A stretch of DNA of 47,806 nt from Cryobacterium fucosi (GTDB lineage Bacteria > Actinomycetota > Actinomycetes > Actinomycetales > Microbacteriaceae), in the NCBI RefSeq assembly GCF_004403515.1, contig NZ_SOHH01000106.1, positions 1 through 47,806 of the forward strand. The letters are read 5' to 3'. The position numbers and the translations under genes are program-made. This document shows positions 31,719 to 38,800 of the stretch, piece after piece. The first letter of the stretch is position 1, and the number at the start of each line of letters is the position of its first letter. Under the pieces are notes generated by a model. The model made no database searches and was not told the DNA's origin. It worked only from the letters and a program-made list of their open reading frames with translations.

Positions 31719-32201
31719 TTACCGTGTTCCCCAGTTGTAGAGCTGTTTGTGGAGTTTGAGATAGACGAACGTTTCGGTGGAGTTGACGCCCTCCAGGCTG
31801 CGGATCTGCGAGTTGAGCAGGGCGATGAGCTCGTCGTCGTCTTCGCAGACGACCTCGGCGAGGATGTCGAAGGAGCCGGCGGTGAGAACCACGTAGTCGA
31901 CGGACGGGATGGCCGCCAGCTTGTCGGCCAGGATCCGGGTGTCGCCGCTGGCACGGATGCCGATCATGGCCTGGCGGTAGAAGCCGAGCTGCATCGGATC
32001 GGTCACGGCGACCACTTGCATGACGCCGGCCTCGGTGAGCTTCTGCACCCGCTGGCGCACCGCCGCTTCGCTCAGGCCGACGGCCTTGCCGATCTCGGCG
32101 TACGAGCGACGCCCGTCGACCTGCAGCTGCTCGATGATCTTCTTGGACACCTCGTCCAGCTGGGCCGGCTTCGCTGCCGCACCGCGTCCATTTACGCTCA
32201 T
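31719..32201 (-). CDS. Lrp/AsnC-family transcriptional regulator
   Basis: A 160-residue feast/famine regulator. The N-terminal helix-turn-helix includes KKIIEQLQVDGRRSYAEIGK and GLSEAAVRQRVQKLTEAGVM; the C-terminal RAM domain with GIRASGDTRILADKLAAIPS binds amino-acid effectors and builds octamers. It is first in an operon with the class III aminotransferase, whose start lies three bases after its stop. This suggests that it controls that gene in response to an amino acid. ATG 32201 is chosen because the fold begins there; the frame remains open further upstream but over non-coding repeats. Confidence 0.9.
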   Translation of the reverse strand: MSVNGRGAAAKPAQLDEVSKKIIEQLQVDGRRSYAEIGKAVGLSEAAVRQRVQKLTEAGVMQVVAVTDPMQLGFYRQAMIGIRASGDTRILADKLAAIPSVDYVVLTAGSFDILAEVVCEDDDELIALLNSQIRSLEGVNSTETFVYLKLHKQLYNWGTR

Positions 32202-32237
32202 CCAGCGATTATGCCAGTGAGATTGCCTTTCAGCAAG

Positions 32238-32275
32238 GGATTCCGTAGTGAATGGGGCACAAAACTGCGGAATCC
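32238..32275. promoter_or_regulatory. Inverted repeat upstream of the Lrp gene
   Basis: GGATTCCGTAGT (32238-32249) and ACTGCGGAATCC (32264-32275) match as inverted arms in 11 of 12 positions around a 14-base centre. It lies 37-74 bp upstream of the Lrp start and about 130 bp before the FHA gene. It is a natural candidate for an operator of the Lrp-type regulator (inference). Confidence 0.5.
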
Positions 32276-32322
32276 AGAGTTGGGCCCGGATTGCCAGTCG
32301 CTCTGCCGTCGACGCCGGGATG

Positions 32323-32374
32323 CCGGACAATGGGTCGTGTCCGACAATGGGTCGTGTCCGACAATGGGTCGTGT
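32323..32374. repeat. 17-bp tandem repeat immediately upstream of the FHA/kinase cluster
   Basis: CCGACAATGGGTCGTGT is present at 32341-32357 and 32358-32374, with a near-identical copy ending at 32340 (CCGGACAATGGGTCGTGT). Each junction creates GTGTC(C/G)GACA. The array ends 26 bp before the first gene of the cluster, so it lies in the promoter/leader. Confidence 0.85.
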
Positions 32375-32400
32375 CGGACACTGAGCGGAAGGCCGGTTCT

Positions 32401-33411
32401 ATGGCACGCGTTGGCTATCTGGTGGCACCGGGGGAAGACGCCGAGTGGTCCTTCGTCGTCGGGTGCGCATTCCTGGCCGCCCTCCCGGCGGACACACCGC
32501 CCCCGGTCCTGGCCGCGCTGGACGCGCTCACCGGCGCGCCGACGGTCGAGGCCGAGTCGCTCGTCGCTCTCCTCCCGCTCGGCGGCGATCGCGCGGTCGA
32601 CAGCTTCGCGGTGATCGTGCAGCGGGAGCCCACCGACGAGGACGGCGTGCCGGTGTCGGTGATCGTGCGAGGCGAGATCGCGGTCGACGTGTTCTCGGTG
32701 GGTGGGTCACGGCGCTTCGCGGCCGGCGACATCCGCCCGTGGCTGCTCGCCGATTTCCGGGCCGTGACCGGCCTCGTCATCGGCGGCCCGGCGCGGCCGG
32801 TCGTGCCGGCCGGGCTGCTGGACTCCGGGCGGCCCTTCCTCGGCGGTACCGTCTCGGCGAGCCGCCTGTTCTGGACCCTCGTGGACCAGCCCGAGAGCAT
32901 GGAGGCGACGATCATCCGGGCCCCGCGCCCTGCGGCCGTCGACGCGGACACGGTGCTCCGGGTGCCGAGGGCGCAGGAGGACACGGTGATCCTGCCGGCC
33001 CGGGGCTCCAGGGGCCGCGGGCGGGCACCCGTTCCGGCAGGCCCGCCCGTCGCACCCGACCACGCGTTCTATGGTTTCCGGCTGCCGGACACAACGGAGG
33101 TACGACTCGACGTGGCCTGCCGACTGGGCCGGCGCCCGCGCCCGGCCCGGGTGGCCGAAGTGCCGCCGCCGCGGCTATTCGAGGTGGTTTCGCCGACGTC
33201 CGCCGTATCGGCAACCCACCTCGACATCCGCCAGGTGGGCGACTCGGTGGTGGTCACCGACCTCGGCTCCACGAACGGAACCATCGTCACGCTTCCCCGC
33301 CGACACCCGCAACGGCTGGGCTCCCGGCAGTCCCTCGCCGTGCTCCCCGGTACGAGACTGGACATCGGGGACGGTAATATCATCGAGATCCTCCCCGCGA
33401 GCGGCGACTAG
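32401..33411 (+). CDS. FHA domain-containing protein
   Basis: A 336-residue cytoplasmic protein. Residues about 1-190 have no recognised domain but begin with a compact alpha/beta-looking region. A proline/alanine linker follows, then a C-terminal FHA domain (about 235-335) with the phosphothreonine-binding residues in CRLGRRPRPAR (Gly-Arg), SATHLDI (Ser, His) and DLGSTNGT (Asn). FHA domains bind phosphothreonine on kinase targets. It is first in a long co-directional cluster with a phosphatase and a kinase, so it is a likely reader of that kinase's phosphorylation. GGAAGG about ten bases upstream of ATG 32401 could serve as ribosome binding site. Confidence 0.85.
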   Translation: MARVGYLVAPGEDAEWSFVVGCAFLAALPADTPPPVLAALDALTGAPTVEAESLVALLPLGGDRAVDSFAVIVQREPTDEDGVPVSVIVRGEIAVDVFSVGGSRRFAAGDIRPWLLADFRAVTGLVIGGPARPVVPAGLLDSGRPFLGGTVSASRLFWTLVDQPESMEATIIRAPRPAAVDADTVLRVPRAQEDTVILPARGSRGRGRAPVPAGPPVAPDHAFYGFRLPDTTEVRLDVACRLGRRPRPARVAEVPPPRLFEVVSPTSAVSATHLDIRQVGDSVVVTDLGSTNGTIVTLPRRHPQRLGSRQSLAVLPGTRLDIGDGNIIEILPASGD

Positions 33412-33451
33412 CCGGCTCCGTGTCCACGCGCCAATTTTGGAAGGCACAATC

Positions 33452-34270
33452 GTGACCCAGATTGGTCAGGGCTCCTCCGGTTTCACGCTCGAGATTCCGT
33501 CGCTGCACAAGACCGTCACGTTGGCCTGGGCGGCGCTGACCGACACCGGGCACCGCCGCGAGGTCAACGAGGACAGCCTGCTTTCGGAACCGCCGGTCTT
33601 CGCCGTCGCCGACGGCATGGGCGGGCACTCGGCCGGCGACGTCGCCAGTGCCGCGGTCGTCACCCGGCTGGCCGAATTCGCCGGGCGAGATCACCTCGAA
33701 CCCGACGCGATCAACGGTGCGCTCAGCCTCGCCGTCTCCGACATGGCAACGGGCGAAGGCGTCACCGACCTCGGCACCGGAACGACGGTGACCGGAGCGG
33801 CTGTCGCCGTCGTCTCCGGCGTGCCCCAGTGGATCGTCTTCAACATCGGCGATTCCCGGGTATACCAGCTCACCTCCGGCGTGCTCGAACAGGTCACGAC
33901 CGACCACTCCGTGGTGCAGGAACTCGTCGACGCGGGGCGCATCACCCGCGACGAAGCGGACGTGCACCCCCACGGCAACATCATCACGCGCGCCGTCGGA
34001 TTCCATGAGCCCCCGATTCCCGACTACCGGGTGCTTCCAATCCAGCCGGGCATGCGACTTCTGGTCTGCTCCGACGGTCTCACGAAGGAACTCACGGCCT
34101 ACGGCATCCGTCATTTCCTGATGTCCAACCCGCGGGCAGCCGACGCGGCGAAGTCTCTCGTCGACGCCGCGCTCGAGAACGGCGGGCGTGACAACGTCAC
34201 CGTGATCGTGCTCGACGTGATCGATGTCGGCGAAATCTCGCCTTCAGCCGTACCCCCAGAGTTGGGGTAG
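33452..34270 (+). CDS. PP2C-family Ser/Thr protein phosphatase
   Basis: A 272-residue metal-dependent phosphatase of the PPM/PP2C family, without a membrane anchor. The motifs are in order: DTGHRREVNEDSLL (motif I), VADGMGGHSAGDVAS (motif II), GTTVTGA, NIGDSRVY, then SDGLT and the C-terminal GGRDNVTVIV with the last metal aspartate. All metal ligands appear to be present. It should remove phosphate from the targets of the downstream kinase. A GTG start at 33452 is used, with GGAAGG eight bases upstream, since homology begins just after it. It is 40 bp after the FHA gene. Confidence 0.9.
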   Translation: MTQIGQGSSGFTLEIPSLHKTVTLAWAALTDTGHRREVNEDSLLSEPPVFAVADGMGGHSAGDVASAAVVTRLAEFAGRDHLEPDAINGALSLAVSDMATGEGVTDLGTGTTVTGAAVAVVSGVPQWIVFNIGDSRVYQLTSGVLEQVTTDHSVVQELVDAGRITRDEADVHPHGNIITRAVGFHEPPIPDYRVLPIQPGMRLLVCSDGLTKELTAYGIRHFLMSNPRAADAAKSLVDAALENGGRDNVTVIVLDVIDVGEISPSAVPPELG

Positions 34271-34386
34271 TTGCTTCCCGGAATCCGGCCCGACCGTTGC
34301 CTAGACTTGTCAGACGCTCGTCGATTCGCCCGTTCGACCCGCGTTCATCGCACGCTCGACACGCACCGTTACACGGGGAGGCGAAC

Positions 34387-35808
34387 ATGGCTCGACGATT
34401 GCCCTCGACGCCCCCGATTCTCCCGGGTTTCTCCTACCTCAGGGTGCTTGGATCCGGCGGCTTCGCCGACGTGTTCCTGTACGAGCAGAACATGCCCAGG
34501 CGCCAGGTGGCCGTCAAGGTGCTGTTGGCCGAAATCGTGAACGACCACGTGCGCCAGCTGTTCCAGGCCGAGGCCAACCTGATGGCGCAGCTCAGTTCGC
34601 ACCCGTCAATCCTGACTGTCTTCCAGGCCAGTGTGTCCGCTGACGGCCGGCCGTACCTGGTGATGGAGTACTGCTCCTCCACGCTCAGCCAGCGCTATCG
34701 CGTCGAAACCCTGTCCGTTCCCGAGGTGCTTCGAATCGGCATCAAGATCGCCAGCGCCGTGGAGACCGCCCACCAGAGCGGCGTGCTGCACCGCGACCTG
34801 AAACCGTCGAACGTTTTGGTAACGGCCTATGGGCATCCGGTCCTGTCGGACTTCGGGATCGCGGCCACCCTCGGCGAGGTGGAGAACTCCGAAGCGATCG
34901 GGCTGTCGATCCCGTGGTCGGCCCCCGAGGTGCTCCTCGACGAGGTTTCCGGCTCGATCGCCTCCGAGGTGTGGTCGCTGGGTGCGACCCTGTACTCGCT
35001 GCTGGCCGGGCGGTCGCCGTTCGAACTGCCGGGCGAGGAGAACGGTTCGGCCCAGATCATTGCCAGGATCAGCAAGGCCAGGATTCCGGCCCTGGATCGG
35101 CCGGACGTGCCGGCCCGGCTCGAATTCATCCTCGCGAAGACCATGTCCCGACGCCCGGAGTTGAGGCAGCGCAGCGTGCTCGAGTTGATCCGAGAGCTGC
35201 AATCGGTCGAAGCGGAACTCGGCCTCGCGCAAACCCCGCTCGAGGTCGTCATGGACGGGTGGGCGACGGACACCGTCGCCGACCAGGCCGACAAGACCCG
35301 GATCACCGGTGTAAACTCAGTCGACGCCTACGCGGGCAGGCGCCGGCGGCGGAGGCCGGAGGCCGGGAAGAGCGTGTCCCGTTCCGCGACCCGGCCGCCC
35401 AGCCTGACCGGCGGCGAGTCCGTGACTGCCGCACACCGGCCACGGCGGCGTGCTCTCACGATCTGGGCGCTCATCGCGGCCGCGGTGATCATCGTCGGCT
35501 TCGCGGCCACCGCTGCGAGCATCCTCGTGCGCCAGGTCGGCTCCGGAATCCCCACGGTCAGCGACGTGTCGGGGGAACTCAGGGACGGCACGGTGCTGTT
35601 CGGCTGGGCCGATCCGGGAATCAGGGACGGTGACAGCTACGTCGTGGCCCTGCGCACGGGCGAGAGCAGCATCCAGCGAGGAACGGAATTCAACGTAGAC
35701 CCCAAGGGACAGCCCCGGGTGTGCGTGACCGTGACCGTCAATCGCGACGGCAAGGGCGGAACGCCCAGCGGGGAGAAGTGCGTCGACACCGCTGGTGACG
35801 GCCCATGA
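34387..35808 (+). CDS. Transmembrane Ser/Thr protein kinase (PknB-like, short extracellular domain)
   Basis: A 473-residue Hanks-type kinase. The catalytic domain (about 10-275) has the glycine loop LGSGGFADVF, Lys44 in VAVKVL, HRDLKPSN (Asp137) and DFG (Asp155), followed by SIPWSAPEVLL. A basic linker leads to one transmembrane helix at about 356-382 (LTIWALIAAAVIIVGFAATA). The outer domain is only about 90 residues and reads like one FN3/Ig module (VLFGWADPGIRDGDSYVVAL) rather than PASTA repeats. A sensor role outside the cell is likely. Its stop overlaps the giant surface gene by four bases, so both are cotranslated. Confidence 0.9.
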   Translation: MARRLPSTPPILPGFSYLRVLGSGGFADVFLYEQNMPRRQVAVKVLLAEIVNDHVRQLFQAEANLMAQLSSHPSILTVFQASVSADGRPYLVMEYCSSTLSQRYRVETLSVPEVLRIGIKIASAVETAHQSGVLHRDLKPSNVLVTAYGHPVLSDFGIAATLGEVENSEAIGLSIPWSAPEVLLDEVSGSIASEVWSLGATLYSLLAGRSPFELPGEENGSAQIIARISKARIPALDRPDVPARLEFILAKTMSRRPELRQRSVLELIRELQSVEAELGLAQTPLEVVMDGWATDTVADQADKTRITGVNSVDAYAGRRRRRRPEAGKSVSRSATRPPSLTGGESVTAAHRPRRRALTIWALIAAAVIIVGFAATAASILVRQVGSGIPTVSDVSGELRDGTVLFGWADPGIRDGDSYVVALRTGESSIQRGTEFNVDPKGQPRVCVTVTVNRDGKGGTPSGEKCVDTAGDGP

Positions 35809-38800
35809 TCCGGCGGTGGCTCTCCGCCCACCGGTCGCTGTTCACCACGACGCTGAGCGGCACCGTCATCGTGGCGGTCATTGCCACCGTGGCGATTGTG
35901 TCGGGCGGCTATACCGCCCAGCGGCTCGACCTCGGCGATGCCGCCGTCTGGGTGACGAACGAGGCCCGTCAGGTGGTCGGACGGGCGAACACGGCCGTGT
36001 TCGAACTCAACACCGTTGTCGAAGCCGGTAGTTCCCGACTCGACGTCGTGCAGCAGGGAGCGACCGTCCTGGTGCTCGACCGCGGCAACAACTCCGTTGA
36101 CATCCTCGACCCGGCAACGGCGAAGGTCACGGAGAGCGTGGCGCTTCCGCCCAAGGAGCCGGGCATTTTCCTCGCCGGCGATCGTGCCGTCGTCGTCTCG
36201 AACGGCGACGTCTGGAACCTGGCGGCCGACCGGCTCGACAGCTTCGACAGCACCGCCGAGCCGGCGCTCTCCTTCGGTGCCGGGTCCCTGGTCAGCATGG
36301 ATGCCGACGGGAGGCTGTACGCCTTCACCCCGGCAACCGGCTCCCTGTCCCTCGTCGATCCGACCAGTCCCGACTCGATCGCCTCCGCCGTCACCGTGGC
36401 CGCCGGCGGCCCGGAGGACGGTTATCAGCTGACCAGCGTGGACGGCCAATGGGCGCTGTTCAACGCGTCGACCCGGCACCTGTTCCTCTCCCGCGGCGAG
36501 GTCGATCTCTCGCGGGACATCCGTGCCGGCGACGCCCCGCTGCTGCAGGAGCCCGGCGTTCGCGGGGACCGGGTGCTGATCGCGCACCGCAGTGGCCTCG
36601 AGGCGGTTCCCCTGGCCGGGGGACGACCGTCGACAGTGGTGAGCGGACGGGCCGGGCAGGCCGTCGCACCGGCCTCGGACGCCGGATGCTCCTACGCAGC
36701 CTGGGGAGACGGCACCGTCTGGCGGGACTGCGCCGGCGACCCGGCCAATGGCCGCACCGACACCCTCACCGGCCTCGCGGGCGACGCCCGGCTCGCCTTC
36801 CGTCGGAACGGCACGGGGATGGTGCTCAACGACGCCCTCAACGGGGAGGCCTGGGCGGTGCAGCGCGGGAACGAGCTCATCGACAACTGGGCCGAGCTGA
36901 TCGACAGCAACCAGGACCAGCAACGGGTGGTGGAGAACAACGACGATACCCCGCCGGAGTTCGAGAAGGCCCAGGTGCCGCCGGTCGCCGTCGACGATGA
37001 TTTCGGAGCGCGGCCCGGCCGCACCGTGACCCTGCCGGTGCTGCTGAACGATTTCGACCCGAACGGCGACGTCCTGGTGATCGACTCGCTCAGCACCCTC
37101 GCGCCCGAGACCGGCCGACTCGACCTGGTCGGGAACACCCAGCAGGTGCAGTTGACGCTGGAACCGACCGCAGCGGGCACGGTGAGCTTCGGCTACACCG
37201 TCAACGACGGCCGTGGAGGCAAGGCCTCGGCCACGGTCACGGTCACCATCCGGGGCCCGGAGGAGAACTCGGCCCCGGCGCAGGCCCGCGGCACCCACAC
37301 CACGGTGAGGGCCGGCGGCCGGGTCACCAGCCAGGTGCTCGGCGACTGGGTCGACCCGGACGGCGACCCGATCTACCTGACCGAGGCGACTGCGATCGCG
37401 CCCGACCAGATCAGCTTCACCCCGGGCGGTGCCGTCGTCTTCAGTGATGCCGGCACCAGCTCCGACGCGAAGTCGATCGGTCTCACCGTCTCCGACGGCC
37501 GGGCGGCAGGGACCGGGACGCTGTCGGCGACGGTCCGTCCATCCGGGTCGGTGCCGATCATCGCCGAGGCCTTCATCGTGCTGGCCACCGCCGGCGCCGA
37601 GGTGACCGTGTCGCCGCTCGAGCACGTCCGGGGCGGATCGGCACCGCTCCGGCTGAGCAGCGTGCCGGCGAAACCGGATGTGACCATCACCCCGGACTTC
37701 GACGGCGGCACCTTCCGCTTCGCCAGCAGCGCCGTCGGGGTGCACGAGATCGAGTACGCGGTGACGGACGGGACGCTCACGGCGACCGGCCGCATCCGGG
37801 TCGACGTGTCGGCGGCGCCGGACGCGAACAGTACCCCGATCACCGTCCCGCACACGGCCTTCGTCCGCGGCCAGCAGGCCACCCTCGTGGACGTGCTCGC
37901 GACCGATATCGACCCGGCCGGCGGCGTGCTGCTGGTTACCGGCACGACGAACGCGCCGGCCGCCAGCGGGCTACGAATCGAGATCCTCGACCAGCGCATC
38001 CTGCGGGTCACGCTCACCAAGCCCCTCGAGAACGGTTCGGTCGCATTCGGCTACCGGATCAGCAACGGCCTGGCCGAGGCAGAGGGCACCGTGACGGTGA
38101 TCCAGATCCCGCCACCGGCCCGCAAGCAGGCGCCTCTCGCCGTGCCCGACACCGTCTCGGTCCGGGTCGGTGACGCCATCGACGTGCCCGTGCTGGTGAA
38201 CGACGAACACCCCGACGGCGACACCCTCACGCTCGATCCCACCCTCGCCACCGAACTCCCGGCCGGAGCCGGACTGCTCTTCGCCTCGGGCACCGTGCTG
38301 CGCTACCTTGCCCCGAACAGGACCGGCAATTTCACCGCCGTCTACCGGGTGAACGCCCCCGACGGCCAGTTCGCCAACGCGGAGGTGCGCATTTCAGTGC
38401 GGGAAGCCGACCCGCACTCGAACAACCCGCCCGTGCCGAAGACCGTGACCGCCCGCGTTCTCGCCGGCGACACCGTGAGCATCCCGATTCCGCTCTCCGG
38501 CATCGACCCGGACGGTGACTCCGTGCAACTCGTCGGCCAGGAAACCAACCCGGAGAGGGGCTCGGTCGCGATCGGAGGCTTCGACTCGATCGTGTACACA
38601 GCGGGGGACTACTCGGCAGGCACCGATACCTTCACCTACGCGGTCGTCGACGCCCTCGGCGCACGGGCAGTGGGGACCGTGCGGGTTGGGATCAGCCCTC
38701 GGCTTGACGGCGCCCGCAACCCGGTCGCCGCGCCCGACGAGGTCATGGTGCGTCCCAAAAGCACCGTCGCCGTCCGGGTACTCGGGAATGATTCGGACCC

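Noticed and set aside
35637-37853. 738-codon open frame antisense to the giant Ig/FN3 gene
   Set aside because: Arg/Gly/Val-rich with no domain; long antisense frames are expected at this GC content.
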